Source of the DNA: Anaerotignum sp.
Lineage (GTDB): Bacteria; Bacillota; Clostridia; Lachnospirales; Anaerotignaceae
NCBI RefSeq assembly: GCF_030625865.1
Contig: NZ_DAOUQB010000004.1
Coordinates: forward strand, 1 to 64,000
Length of the DNA stretch: 64,000 nucleotides
Direction: 5' to 3'
The notes beneath the pieces were generated by a model that saw only the letters and a list, made by a program, of their open reading frames with translations, made no database searches and was not told the origin of the DNA. Shown here piece by piece: positions 43,898-52,862 of the stretch. The position numbers and the translations under genes are program-made. Numbering within the stretch: position 1 is the first letter of the stretch; each line of letters begins with the position of its first letter.

Positions 43898-44123
43898 ACT
43901 CCATTTTTTTAAGTTCCAATTTAATCCCTCATTGATTTATTAATATTTATTTTTAAAATTATAAAAATATCCAATAAATTTCTTTGATGGAAAAATATGT
44001 TATATGTTTTGCATATTTATTATCGCCAAATTTAATTATTTTTGTTAAATAAGTCACTTTATTTCTTCATAAAAAAACAAATGTATTTAAGTTGACGAAT
44101 TGAAGAAAAAAACAGCTTCAAAG
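43898..44123. other. very AT-rich intergenic stretch
   Basis: I see no gene or structured RNA between the htpG terminator and the next promoter; only AT-rich tracts. Confidence 0.5.
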
Positions 44124-44153
44124 TTGTAATACCTCTTTCCCAAGGCGTATAAT
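44124..44153 (+). promoter_or_regulatory. promoter for the gene at 44192
   Basis: TTGTAA (44124-44129), 18-base spacer, TATAAT (44148-44153). Confidence 0.7.
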
Positions 44154-44191
44154 TAATATATAGAAAAATAAATTCCAACAGGAGGTGAAAT

Positions 44192-44692
44192 ATGACAAAA
44201 GAAGCTTTTTTACAACAGCTTATGCCATCCTATGAAGCATACTTTGACATTCAATACAATGTCTCCATTGGTTCAAGGAAATTACCCGCTATTGCTCAGT
44301 TTCACTCCCGCTCGGAAAAATATATTTTCGTGCGTTCCGCAAAGCTCTGGGCAACAGAAATGAACGAATATGTATATTTCGCTTTTTCAGATACTCCAAA
44401 GGCAGAAGATTTTTCATCTCTGAAAAAAGAAGTCCTTCAAGCCGGTTTGGCGCAAATTAAGCCCCATAGTGAACACATGTATTCTTACGTTTCCCTAATT
44501 TTGGTGGCAGATTTACTTCCCGAAGAAATCATCAATGAAATCAAGAAAGCAAAATTTCACAAAACCTATTTATTTTCCTTTCACGGATGGATGTATCTGA
44601 GGATTGCTGCGGTAGACCTCAGCAACGGAAAGGTCTATTCAAATCAAAAGGGGAAAGAACTCCTGCCGTTGCTGCAAAATATTTTATCTTAA
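44192..44692 (+). CDS. conserved-type soluble protein of unknown function
   Basis: A 166-residue protein I do not recognise. It has no signal peptide or membrane helix. An alpha/beta pattern is suggested by YNVSIGSRKLPAIAQFHS, EKYIFVRSAKLW, EYVYFAFSD and KTYLFSFHGWMYLRIAAVDL, with aromatic-rich strands. The ATG has ACAGGAGG. It lies 50 bases upstream of cstA on the same strand and is probably cotranscribed, so it may be an accessory or regulator of the transporter; that link is inference. Confidence 0.7.
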   Translation: MTKEAFLQQLMPSYEAYFDIQYNVSIGSRKLPAIAQFHSRSEKYIFVRSAKLWATEMNEYVYFAFSDTPKAEDFSSLKKEVLQAGLAQIKPHSEHMYSYVSLILVADLLPEEIINEIKKAKFHKTYLFSFHGWMYLRIAAVDLSNGKVYSNQKGKELLPLLQNILS

Positions 44693-44742
44693 TCATCTAT
44701 ATTTATATTTTACTTACCTAGCCTTGGGAAGGAGGATATTTT

Positions 44743-46425
44743 ATGAATTCATTAGTAATATTATTAATCGGCATCATTGTACTTTTTGTTGGATACCTTA
44801 CATACGGTAGTTGGTTAGCAAAACAGTGGGGGGTAGATCCTACAAAAGAAACACCCGCCCATACAGAAACAGACGGTCTTGACTATGTCCCTGCAAAAGC
44901 ACCTGTGCTTATGGGGCATCATTTTGCATCCATCGCAGGTGCCGGACCCATCAATGGGCCTATTCTGGCAGCCATCTTCGGCTGGCTGCCCGTATTGCTT
45001 TGGATCCTCATCGGCGGCATCTTTTTTGGTGCTGTGCAAGACTTTTCTTCAATTTTTGCATCCATACGCCACAAAGGGAAATCCATCGGTCATGTTATTG
45101 AACAAAACATTGGGCCTAAAGCAAAAATTCTGTTTTTGATTTTTGCTTATTTGACACTACTCTTGGTAGTAGCTGCATTTGCCAGCATCGTAGTAGGCAC
45201 TTTCAATGGTTTTACCCCAGATGGACAACTGATTCCTGCAAACGGCTCCACCGCAACAATTTCGGTATTATTTATTATTGTAGCAATTATATTCGGTGCT
45301 TTGGTATATCGTAAAAATGCGCCTTTAAGCGTAGCTACCATCATCGGTGTAATTGCCATTATCGCTTGTATTGCCATTGGTTTGAACTTCCCTATTTACT
45401 TGTCAGCGAAAGCATGGTTACTCATTATCTTGGCTTATATTTTTGTTGCTTCCGTAACGCCGGTTTGGATTTTGCTTCAACCCAGAGATTATTTAAATTC
45501 ATTCTTGCTCTATGGCATGATGATTGCAGCTGTTATCGGTATCATTGGCAGTCACCCTACAATGAACCTGCCTGCTTTCACAGGCTTTACCGGCGCAAAC
45601 GATAACAGTCACCTGTTCCCTATGTTGTTTATCACTGTTGCTTGTGGTGCCATTTCAGGATTCCATAGCTTAGTTGGTTCAGGTACAACTTCCAAGCAGC
45701 TTGACTCTGAAAAAGATGCGAAAGTTATTGGTTACGGCGGTATGTTAATTGAATGTGCTTTAGCCGTTATTGCCTTAATTTGTGTAGGTATTCTTTTCAC
45801 CGATGGGGCTATGCCCGAAGGCACACCCACACAGGTTTTCGCAACAGGTATTGCAACCATGATTGCTTCCATTGGTTTGGAATCTTCTTACAACATAGCA
45901 TATGCAATTATTATTCTGGCTGTATCTGCTTTTTGCTTGACATCTTTAGACACTGCAACAAGACTTGCAAGATACATGTTCCAGGAATTCTTTATTCCTG
46001 AAGGCACTGATCCCAAAACATTAACCGGATTCAAGAAATTATGTGCAAATCCTTATTTTGCAACATTGGTTACCGTTGTAATCGGTGGTCTTATGGCTAA
46101 TGGCGGTTATGCAAAAATTTGGCCTTTGTTCGGTTCAGCAAACCAGTTGCTTGCTGCTTTGGCTCTGTTGGCAGCCGCTGCTTGGTTGGGCAACATTGGT
46201 AAGAACAACAAAATGTTTTTGTTCCCCATGGTGTTCATGCTGGTTGCAACCATCAGCGCATTAATTCTCACACTGATCAAGAATATAAAGGCCTTTTCCG
46301 CAGGAACTGCAAGCATGTCCGCAGAGGGTCTGCAAATTGCATTTATTATTTTGTTAATTGCATTGGCAATTGATTTGGCGATAGAAGGCTGTCGCGTCAT
46401 TTTCGGCAAAAGAAAAACCGCATAA
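44743..46425 (+). CDS. cstA: carbon starvation protein CstA family transporter
   Basis: A 560-residue membrane protein with about 15 hydrophobic segments. The N-terminal PVLMGHHFASIAGAGPINGPILAA is the CstA signature, followed by WILIGGIFFGAVQDF and SLVGSGTTSKQLDSE. CstA members import peptides or pyruvate under nutrient limitation in E. coli. The ATG has GGAAGGAGG. The short C-terminal version seen here is the form usual in Firmicutes. It shares a bidirectional terminator with xth. Confidence 0.93.
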   Translation: MNSLVILLIGIIVLFVGYLTYGSWLAKQWGVDPTKETPAHTETDGLDYVPAKAPVLMGHHFASIAGAGPINGPILAAIFGWLPVLLWILIGGIFFGAVQDFSSIFASIRHKGKSIGHVIEQNIGPKAKILFLIFAYLTLLLVVAAFASIVVGTFNGFTPDGQLIPANGSTATISVLFIIVAIIFGALVYRKNAPLSVATIIGVIAIIACIAIGLNFPIYLSAKAWLLIILAYIFVASVTPVWILLQPRDYLNSFLLYGMMIAAVIGIIGSHPTMNLPAFTGFTGANDNSHLFPMLFITVACGAISGFHSLVGSGTTSKQLDSEKDAKVIGYGGMLIECALAVIALICVGILFTDGAMPEGTPTQVFATGIATMIASIGLESSYNIAYAIIILAVSAFCLTSLDTATRLARYMFQEFFIPEGTDPKTLTGFKKLCANPYFATLVTVVIGGLMANGGYAKIWPLFGSANQLLAALALLAAAAWLGNIGKNNKMFLFPMVFMLVATISALILTLIKNIKAFSAGTASMSAEGLQIAFIILLIALAIDLAIEGCRVIFGKRKTA

Positions 46426-46458
46426 TACTTCATTAATCAATAAAAATATAGATGATAA

Positions 46459-46485
46459 AAAGACCCGTGTAATCACGGGTCTTTC
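46459..46485. terminator. bidirectional terminator between cstA and xth
   Basis: AAAGACCCGTG (46459-46469) pairs exactly with CACGGGTCTTT (46474-46484), loop TAAT. Convergent genes flank it. Confidence 0.88.
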
Positions 46486-46490
46486 CTTTA

Positions 46491-47246
46491 TTAGAGTTGA
46501 ATTTCCAATTCCACAGGGCAATGGTCAGACCCCATGATATTGCTATGAATTTTTGCATCAATGAGTTTTTCCTTCAGTCTTTGGGAAACAACATAATAAT
46601 CAATCCGCCATCCCGCATTATTCTTTCTTGCATTAAAGCGGTAACTCCACCAAGAATAAATGCCCTTTGTATCGGGATAAAAGAAACGGAAGGTATCCAC
46701 AAAACCCGCGCTCAACAGCTCCGAAAACTTTCCACGTTCCTCATCGGTAAACCCTGCACTGCGTCGATTGCTGGAAGGATTTTTTAAATCTATCTCGTTA
46801 TGGGCAACATTCAAATCTCCGCAAATAATAACAGGCTTTTCTTGATCCAATCTCGATACATATTCTCGAAAAGCATCCTCCCACTCCATACGATAACCAA
46901 GTCTTGCATTTTCCTGTTGAGAATTGGGTGTATACACCGTAATATGATAGAATCCCTCAAATTCCAGTGTAATGACTCTACCTTCCATATCGTGTTCTGC
47001 AACGCCAATTCCATAGGAAACCGATAGAGGCTCCTTTTTTGTGAAAACAGCTACACCGGAGTATCCCTTTTTTTGGGCATAATTCCAATATTGAAAATAT
47101 CCATCCGTCTCCAAATCAATTTGCCCTTCCTGAAGCTTTGTCTCCTGCAAAGAAAAAATATCTGCATTTTCCTCTTTAAAATATTCCTTAAAGCCCTTGC
47201 CCACCGCAGCACGCAAGCCATTTACATTCCATGAAATCATTCTCAT
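46491..47246 (-). CDS. xth: exodeoxyribonuclease III / AP endonuclease
   Basis: A 251-residue DNA-repair nuclease that cleaves at abasic sites. The start MRMISWNVNGLRAAV, LQETKLQ with the metal Glu, GDLNVAHNEIDL, and the C-terminal GSDHCPVELEI are the ExoIII signatures. I use ATG 47246; a frame extending 40 codons upstream has no family similarity. The ribosome-binding site is modest. It is monocistronic and ends at the shared terminator. Confidence 0.94.
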   Translation of the reverse strand: MRMISWNVNGLRAAVGKGFKEYFKEENADIFSLQETKLQEGQIDLETDGYFQYWNYAQKKGYSGVAVFTKKEPLSVSYGIGVAEHDMEGRVITLEFEGFYHITVYTPNSQQENARLGYRMEWEDAFREYVSRLDQEKPVIICGDLNVAHNEIDLKNPSSNRRSAGFTDEERGKFSELLSAGFVDTFRFFYPDTKGIYSWWSYRFNARKNNAGWRIDYYVVSQRLKEKLIDAKIHSNIMGSDHCPVELEIQL

Positions 47247-47491
47247 CTTAAAACACCGTCCTCTCATTCTTTTGTAGCTCAATAAAAAATGCTCGTAAAA
47301 AAGCATTGTTTTCTTTAAGTATTTTTTAATATGCTTCAATTCTATCATAATAGGAAGTTTTTTCAACTCCTTTCCATTTAAATATCATGTTCTCAAGAAA
47401 AAGATTCCATCTGGCTTAATTCTAATCCTTCGTCTTGTTTCTTTTTTCAATTTAGGCTAAAATCAAATATAAACCGAAAGGAGTGAGCATT

Positions 47492-47827
47492 TTGAATATC
47501 CAAATTTATGGCTCAAAAAAAAGCTTTGATACCAAAAAAGCCGAACGCTATTTTAAAGAGCGAAAAATACCTTATCAAAATATTGATATCCATGAGTTCG
47601 GCATGAGTAAAAGCGTTTTTGAAAGCGCAAAACGTTGTATCCCCGTGGAAAATATGATAGACAGAAAAGCAAAAGCCTATCAGTCTCTCTATATGGATTA
47701 TATCGATGAAAACAAACGCGAAAGTACTTTATTCGAAAATCCCAGCCTTTTCATAACGCCCATTGTAAGAAACGGAAAAGACTTTACGTTGGGCTATTGC
47801 CCCGATGTATGGAAAGAATGGATCTAA
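47492..47827 (+). CDS. ArsC/Spx-like thioredoxin-fold protein lacking the active-site Cys
   Basis: A 111-residue ArsC-family protein. The N-terminus reads IQIYGSKKSFDTKKAERYFKE; the family form I know is GTKKCFDTKKAERYF, so the reactive Cys at position 11 is Ser here. The rest is standard, ending with NPSLFITPIVRNGK and GYCPDVWKEW. The start is TTG 47492 with AAAGGAG 8 bases upstream; GTG 47483 overlaps that site. It is followed 14 bases later by a nitrilase-family gene. Redox chemistry like arsenate reduction is unlikely. Confidence 0.85.
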   Translation: MNIQIYGSKKSFDTKKAERYFKERKIPYQNIDIHEFGMSKSVFESAKRCIPVENMIDRKAKAYQSLYMDYIDENKRESTLFENPSLFITPIVRNGKDFTLGYCPDVWKEWI

Positions 47828-47841
47828 AAGGAGGAACTTCT

Positions 47842-48639
47842 ATGCGCATAGGGCTTGGACAATTGGATATGGGCTTTGAAGATAAAACATATGGGGAAAA
47901 ACTTTGCGAAAAAATAATCCACACTGCTGCAAAAGAGCAGGTAGATTTTTTAATTTTTCCCGAAATGACCCTAACCGGCTTTACAGAGAAAACAAAGGAG
48001 TTCGGTGAACTTTTCTTAGAGAGTAAAACCATAGAATTTTTCAAAAAAAATGCCATTCGGTATCACATGGCAATTTGCTTTGGATTGCCAATCTTAAAGG
48101 ATGAAAAAGCTGAAAATCATTGTGTAATCCTATCAGAAACAGGGGAACTTGTGGCGGACTATGCAAAAATCCATCCTTTTTCCTTGGGCACAGAAGCCAA
48201 ATTTTATAAAGGCGGAAATTCTATCGTTTCATGCTCAATAAAAGACTTTATCGTATCTCCCTTTATCTGCTATGATTTACGGTTCCCCGAAATTTTTCAA
48301 GCCGCATCCCAAAAAAGCACCTTATTGGTGGTGATAGCCAACTGGCCCGTTTCCCGCAAAGAGGATTGGTCAATCCTATTAAAAGCAAGAGCCATAGAAA
48401 ATCAGACCTTTGTTATCGGCGTAAACCGCACAGGTAAGGGTGGCAGCCTTGAATATTTCGGCGATAGTATGGTACTCTCCCCTCGTGGAAAAATTCTTGC
48501 CCAATCCAAAGAGGGTACGAACCTAACTATCATGGATATCCTTCCTGAAGAAGCCTTTACTTGCCGAAGGAAATTTCCTTTAAAGGCTGATCGAAAACCC
48601 GAACTATATGCTAATCTTCTCCAAAATCTTAAAAACTGA
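47842..48639 (+). CDS. carbon-nitrogen hydrolase (omega-amidase/Nit2-like)
   Basis: A 265-residue nitrilase-superfamily enzyme. The Glu-Lys-Cys triad is visible in LIFPEMTLTGF (Glu), YAKIHPF (Lys) and ICYDLRFPEIF (Cys), and NRTGKGGSLEYFGDS is the oligomer-interface segment. The substrate is probably a dicarboxylic monoamide such as 2-oxoglutaramate. The ATG has AAAGGAGG; the frame extends 15 codons further into the preceding gene. It lies in a three-gene plus-strand unit with the ArsC-like and phosphatase genes. Confidence 0.9.
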   Translation: MRIGLGQLDMGFEDKTYGEKLCEKIIHTAAKEQVDFLIFPEMTLTGFTEKTKEFGELFLESKTIEFFKKNAIRYHMAICFGLPILKDEKAENHCVILSETGELVADYAKIHPFSLGTEAKFYKGGNSIVSCSIKDFIVSPFICYDLRFPEIFQAASQKSTLLVVIANWPVSRKEDWSILLKARAIENQTFVIGVNRTGKGGSLEYFGDSMVLSPRGKILAQSKEGTNLTIMDILPEEAFTCRRKFPLKADRKPELYANLLQNLKN

Positions 48640-48654
48640 AAGGGGTATTATTTT

Positions 48655-49119
48655 ATGATTCGTGTACTATTTATCTGCCACGGTAATATTTGTCGTTCCC
48701 CCATGGCGGAATTTCTGTTTCGAGATATGCTCATAAAAAAAAGATTATCGCAAATTTTTTTTGTTGCCTCCGCTGCAACCAGCCGTGAGGAAATCGGTAA
48801 TCGCATCTATCCCCCTGCAAAGGAAAAACTCTCTTCCCTGGGTATTGATTGCAGTGAAAAAACAGCAAGACAAGTAACAAAAAAAGATTACCAAGATTTT
48901 GATTACCTACTGGTTATGGAGGCCTATAATACAAAAAACCTAATGGGTATTTTGGGAGACGATCCCAAAAAGAAAGTCTACCGCCTTTTGGATTTTTCCC
49001 CTCGCCCCAGAGATATTGCAGACCCTTGGTATACAGGTAACTTTGATATCACCCATACGGATATTATGGAAGGATTGGAAGCCTTTCTTCATTTTACCCT
49101 AAAAAAGAAAACTTGCTAA
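48655..49119 (+). CDS. low-molecular-weight protein-tyrosine phosphatase
   Basis: A 154-residue phosphatase. The P-loop C(X)5R is CHGNICRS (Cys8, Arg14), and the general-acid motif is DPWYTGNF near residue 122. LVMEAYNTKNL is also conserved. It may act on phosphotyrosine in capsule regulation or on small phosphoesters. It follows the amidase by 15 bases and ends at the multi-hairpin repeat, whose first hairpin is its terminator. Confidence 0.92.
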   Translation: MIRVLFICHGNICRSPMAEFLFRDMLIKKRLSQIFFVASAATSREEIGNRIYPPAKEKLSSLGIDCSEKTARQVTKKDYQDFDYLLVMEAYNTKNLMGILGDDPKKKVYRLLDFSPRPRDIADPWYTGNFDITHTDIMEGLEAFLHFTLKKKTC

Positions 49120-49139
49120 TTTACTCTTTAAAACAAATA

Positions 49140-49475
49140 AAACAATACACAAAACCCGCATTAAAATGCGGGTTTCAGGGTGTCGAAAAACCTTGGGCAA
49201 CCGCCCAAACCCGCTTGCTTTTTGTAAAAAGCAAGACCAAAAACTTTTGTATAAACCGCATATTCATGCTGTTTATAGTGGGTCAAGGGTAAAACCCTTG
49301 TGGGTGCCTGAGGGTAAACCCTCAAGGTTTTGACTTTATCGACAGTCTGAATCCGCATTAAAATGCGGGTTTGAAATTTTTAAGAAAATTAAGCGATGCC
49401 TACTATAATGGGTCAAGGGTGAAATCCTTGTGGGTGTTTGAGGGCAAAGCACTCAAGGTTTTGACTTTATAGCTA
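49140..49475. repeat. non-coding multi-hairpin repeat with a degenerate second copy
   Basis: Consecutive hairpins fill the first part: AACCCGCATT/AATGCGGGTT (49153-49174), TTGGGC/GCCCAA (49193-49208), CTTGCTTTTT/AAAAAGCAAG (49214-49235), TAAAC-GCAT/ATGC-GTTTA (49252-49275), CAAGGGT/ACCCTTG (49284-49300), GAGGGT/ACCCTC (49310-49323), and a second CCGCATT/AATGCGG (49351-49369). An outer pairing of about 49175-49193 with 49325-49350 closes the set. The unit 49276-49341 recurs at 49404-49472 with base changes. Hairpins with T-tracts can terminate transcription from both sides. Confidence 0.75.
49151..49176. terminator. bidirectional terminator (phosphatase gene / trp operon)
   Basis: A perfect 10-bp stem AACCCGCATT/AATGCGGGTT, with A-rich flank on one side and TTT on each strand. 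Confidence 0.75.
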
Positions 49476-50256
49476 TTGCTTCTTTTATCTCTCTTACAAA
49501 ATTGCAAACAGGTTCCACGCAGTCTCTGCCGTGATTACCTACAATTTTAACAATTGCACTTCCCACAATAATACCATCGGCAATCTTACTCATTTTTGCG
49601 GCAGTTTCAGGGCTTGAAATACCAAAACCGATGGCACATGGAATGGGATTTACTTCCTTCACGCTTTCCACCATAGCCGCAACATCCGTTTTGATTTCCG
49701 TTCTTGTACCAGTAACCCCCATGGATGAAACACAATAAACAAAACCTTCTGCTTCTGCGGCAATTTTGCTGATTCTATCTTTTGATGTAGGTGCTATTAA
49801 GGAAATCATCTTTACACCGTATTCCTGAAATTTATCCAGCATCTCCCCTTTTTCTTCAAAGGGAATGTCCGGCAAAATCACACAGCAAATTCCACATTCC
49901 TTGCATCCCAAAAGAAACTTATCAAGGCCATAGGTAAAAACAAGGTTTGCATAGGTCATAAATGCAAGAGGTACCGAAGATGTTTCTCTGATTTTTTTCA
50001 CCATATCAAAAATCTTATCCGTTGTAACCCCGCCCTTTAATGCACGTTCACTGGCCTCTTGAATGATAGGGCCTTCGGCAACGGGGTCGGAAAACGGAAT
50101 GCCCAATTCAATTAAATCCGCTCCTGCTTTTTCCATAGCATAAACCAGTTTTTCCGATGTTTCAAGATCGGGATCCCCACAAGTGATAAAGGGAATGAAC
50201 GCTTTGCCCTTGGAAAAAGCCTTGTCTATATAATCTTGCGCCGTAAGTTTATTCAT
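49453..50256 (-). CDS. trpA: tryptophan synthase alpha chain
   Basis: A 267-residue TIM barrel that cleaves indole-3-glycerol phosphate. [30 protein letters not shown] (with catalytic Glu and Asp), and [14 protein letters not shown] are signatures. I use ATG 50256, which overlaps the trpB stop by 8 bases. The last codons, KSKP and the stop, fall inside the second copy of the repeat, so the repeat supplies the C-terminus and the stop codon. Confidence 0.95.
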   Translation of the reverse strand: MNKLTAQDYIDKAFSKGKAFIPFITCGDPDLETSEKLVYAMEKAGADLIELGIPFSDPVAEGPIIQEASERALKGGVTTDKIFDMVKKIRETSSVPLAFMTYANLVFTYGLDKFLLGCKECGICCVILPDIPFEEKGEMLDKFQEYGVKMISLIAPTSKDRISKIAAEAEGFVYCVSSMGVTGTRTEIKTDVAAMVESVKEVNPIPCAIGFGISSPETAAKMSKIADGIIVGSAIVKIVGNHGRDCVEPVCNFVREIKEAIAIKSKP

Positions 50257-51439
50257 AAATTTCAACCCCCTTGTGTCTTGCGATTGCCGCAACATCTTTA
50301 TCTCCTCGTCCGGAAACATTCACTACAATAATTTGGTCTTTCTTCATGGTAGGTGCAAGCTTCATTGCATAGGAAATTGCGTGGGCACTTTCAATTGCGG
50401 GAATAATCCCCTCAATCCTTGAGAGATACTCAAAGGCTTCTACCGCCTCGTCATCGGTTACAGGAACATATTCTGCCCTGCCGGAGTCCCTTAAATATGC
50501 ATGCTCAGGCCCTACTCCGGGATAGTCCAGTCCTGCGGAAATAGAATAAACCGGGGCAATCTGGCCATATTCATCTTGGCAGAAATAAGACTTCATACCA
50601 TGAAAAATACCTACACTACCTGTTGCCATGGTTGCAGCAGTTTCTGTTGTATCCACGCCTAACCCTGCCGCCTCACAACCGATTAACTGCACAGATTTGT
50701 CCTCTATAAAATTGTAAAACGCTCCCATGGCATTGCTTCCCCCACCGACACAGGCTATGACTGCATCGGGAAGTCTTCCTTCTTTCTCCAACATTTGATC
50801 CTTGATTTCCTTACTGATCACCGCTTGGAAATCCCGTACAATAACAGGAAAGGGATGAGGTCCCATTACCGAACCTAAAACATAATGGGTGTCATCAATT
50901 CTTCTCGTCCATTCACGAAGGGTTTCATTTACAGCGTCTTTCAGTGTCATTGTTCCGCTGGTAACGGGGTGAACTTTTGCCCCCAAAAGCTCCATACGGT
51001 AAACATTTAAGGCTTGTCGGTCTGTATCATGCTTTCCCATGTAAATTTCGCATTCCAAGCCCATCAGCGCCGCCGCTGTTGCAGTAGCAACCCCGTGCTG
51101 ACCTGCACCTGTCTCTGCAATAATTCTTGTTTTTCCCATTTTCTTTGCAAGGAGTACCTGCCCCAGAACGTTATTAATTTTATGCGAACCTGTGTGGTTC
51201 AAGTCTTCTCGCTTCAGATAAATCTTTGCACCGCCCAGGTTTTCTGTCATATGCTTTGCATAATAAAGATTGGATGGACGACCGGCAAAATTATTCAGCA
51301 AATCCTCCAGTTCTGCATTAAATTCAGCATCTTCTTTATATTTGTTATAAGCATCTTCCAGCTCAATCACTGCGTTCATCAAGGTTTCGGGTATAAATTG
51401 TCCGCCGAACCCTCCGAACCTGCCCTTTTTTTCTGTCAT
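50249..51439 (-). CDS. trpB: tryptophan synthase beta chain
   Basis: A 396-residue PLP enzyme that joins indole and serine. The PLP lysine is in [12 protein letters not shown], the phosphate loop is [10 protein letters not shown], and [16 protein letters not shown] marks the N-terminus. I use ATG 51439 with AAAGGG upstream; the frame is open 47 codons further but overlaps trpF. It belongs to the trpEGDCFBA operon. Confidence 0.96.
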   Translation of the reverse strand: MTEKKGRFGGFGGQFIPETLMNAVIELEDAYNKYKEDAEFNAELEDLLNNFAGRPSNLYYAKHMTENLGGAKIYLKREDLNHTGSHKINNVLGQVLLAKKMGKTRIIAETGAGQHGVATATAAALMGLECEIYMGKHDTDRQALNVYRMELLGAKVHPVTSGTMTLKDAVNETLREWTRRIDDTHYVLGSVMGPHPFPVIVRDFQAVISKEIKDQMLEKEGRLPDAVIACVGGGSNAMGAFYNFIEDKSVQLIGCEAAGLGVDTTETAATMATGSVGIFHGMKSYFCQDEYGQIAPVYSISAGLDYPGVGPEHAYLRDSGRAEYVPVTDDEAVEAFEYLSRIEGIIPAIESAHAISYAMKLAPTMKKDQIIVVNVSGRGDKDVAAIARHKGVEIYE

Positions 51440-51458
51440 AAAATCAACCCTTTCTCTC

Positions 51459-52070
51459 TTATAATAGTTTTGCAAGGGATACGACCCCCATAAACTTCCG
51501 CTCATCTTTGTACCCATCCGTTTCACAACCACTGCTAACGTCAAAAGCAAACGGCGTACAGGTTCTTGCCGCCTTGCCAATATTATTTACGTCCAAACCA
51601 CCGGCAAGGAAATATGGTTTTGAAATAGGTGGAATCATAGTATGGTCAAAGGCTTTTCCACTTCCGCCATATTCCCCTTCACAGTAGGTATCCAATAAAA
51701 GGTAATCACAGGGAAGCTCTGACGCTTTTACAATTTCCTCCCCATTTTTCACCCGTATCGCCTTTATCACAGGCTTTTGGGTCATCTCTTTCAGCCTTTT
51801 TATATAGTCTGAATCCTCGTCCCCATGGAGTTGAATGATATCAATAATGCCATTGGCGCAAAGACGTTCAATCAGCGCCTGATCCTCATCTACAAATACC
51901 CCTACAACGCTTATTCCCATGTCCAGCAATGCTTTCAGTTGAGCCGCTTTTTTAGGGGTTACATATCTTCGGCTGGGGGGATAAAATATAAATCCAATGT
52001 AGTCAGGCTTATAACGATTTGCCATGGTTATATCCTCTTGACGGCTTAATCCACAAATTTTAATTTTCAT
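51459..52070 (-). CDS. trpF: phosphoribosylanthranilate isomerase
   Basis: A 203-residue TIM barrel for the third step of tryptophan synthesis. [10 protein letters not shown] (with the catalytic Cys), [22 protein letters not shown] and [10 protein letters not shown] are diagnostic. It is a separate gene here, not fused to trpC, and overlaps the end of trpC by 11 bases. Confidence 0.95.
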   Translation of the reverse strand: MKIKICGLSRQEDITMANRYKPDYIGFIFYPPSRRYVTPKKAAQLKALLDMGISVVGVFVDEDQALIERLCANGIIDIIQLHGDEDSDYIKRLKEMTQKPVIKAIRVKNGEEIVKASELPCDYLLLDTYCEGEYGGSGKAFDHTMIPPISKPYFLAGGLDVNNIGKAARTCTPFAFDVSSGCETDGYKDERKFMGVVSLAKLL

Positions 52071-52851
52071 GATGCCCTCCCTTCAATGTTTCCAGCTCTT
52101 TCTTTTTATTTTTTGCTCGCATCAGCGTTTCGCCGATCAAAACAGCATCTATTCCAGCATCCCATATCCTTGCAATATCTGCGGCGGTTTTTATCCCACT
52201 TTCCGCAACATAAATCACATCCTCGGGAATATATTTTTTAAGCCTGATGCAATTATGAATATCTACGGTAAAATCCTTTAAATTGCGGTTATTCACACCA
52301 ATCATTCTTGCCCCTGCCTTTACAGCTGAGGTTATCTCTTTCTCATCATGAGCCTCCACTAAAGCACTGAGTTCAAGGCGGTCACAAAGTGCAATGTATT
52401 TTTTCAGCGTCTGGGTATCCAGTAAAGCGCAAATCAGCAACACTGCTGATGCCCCTAGGGTCTTCGCTTGATATATCATATACTCATCCACAGTAAAATC
52501 CTTTCGTAATAAAGGGATTTGTACCTGCTTGCTGATCTCCAATAAATATTCATCCTTCCCAAGAAACCTTGTAGGTTCCGTAAGAACTGAAATACAGTCT
52601 GCTCCAGCATACTCATAATCTGCCGCAATTTCTGAATAAGGAAATTCCTCAGCAATGACACTCTTTGAGGGGCTGGCTTTCTTCACCTCACAAATAAAAG
52701 CAAGATTGTTTTTGCATAAAGCTTTTTCAAAGGCAAAAGGCTTTGTGTCTCCCTTCCCTTGGGCAAGCTCTTTCATTTCCTCCAAGGAAATCATTTTTTT
52801 CTGCTCCTCCACACGCTTGAATGCGCGATAAGCAAGCTCATCCAGAATCAT
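52060..52851 (-). CDS. trpC: indole-3-glycerol phosphate synthase
   Basis: A 263-residue TIM barrel. FICEVKKASPSKSVIAEEF contains the catalytic Lys, PLLRKDFTVDEYMIYQAK the second Lys, and GVNNRNLKDF and VAESGIKTAADI the phosphate-binding end. It follows trpD by 11 bases and overlaps trpF. Confidence 0.96.
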   Translation of the reverse strand: MILDELAYRAFKRVEEQKKMISLEEMKELAQGKGDTKPFAFEKALCKNNLAFICEVKKASPSKSVIAEEFPYSEIAADYEYAGADCISVLTEPTRFLGKDEYLLEISKQVQIPLLRKDFTVDEYMIYQAKTLGASAVLLICALLDTQTLKKYIALCDRLELSALVEAHDEKEITSAVKAGARMIGVNNRNLKDFTVDIHNCIRLKKYIPEDVIYVAESGIKTAADIARIWDAGIDAVLIGETLMRAKNKKKELETLKGGHHEN

Positions 52852-52862
52852 AATCTTCCCCC

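Noticed and set aside
44815..45039. Minus-strand frame opposite cstA
   Set aside because: It is short, antisense to a well-supported transporter gene, and has no ribosome-binding site.
49161..49358. Minus-strand open frame of 65 codons
   Set aside because: It lies wholly in the hairpin repeat, and no ribosome-binding site is evident. Its residues simply follow the inverted repeats.
49140..49475. CRISPR-like array
   Set aside because: The repeats are different hairpins without constant spacers or identical direct repeats, and there are no cas genes.
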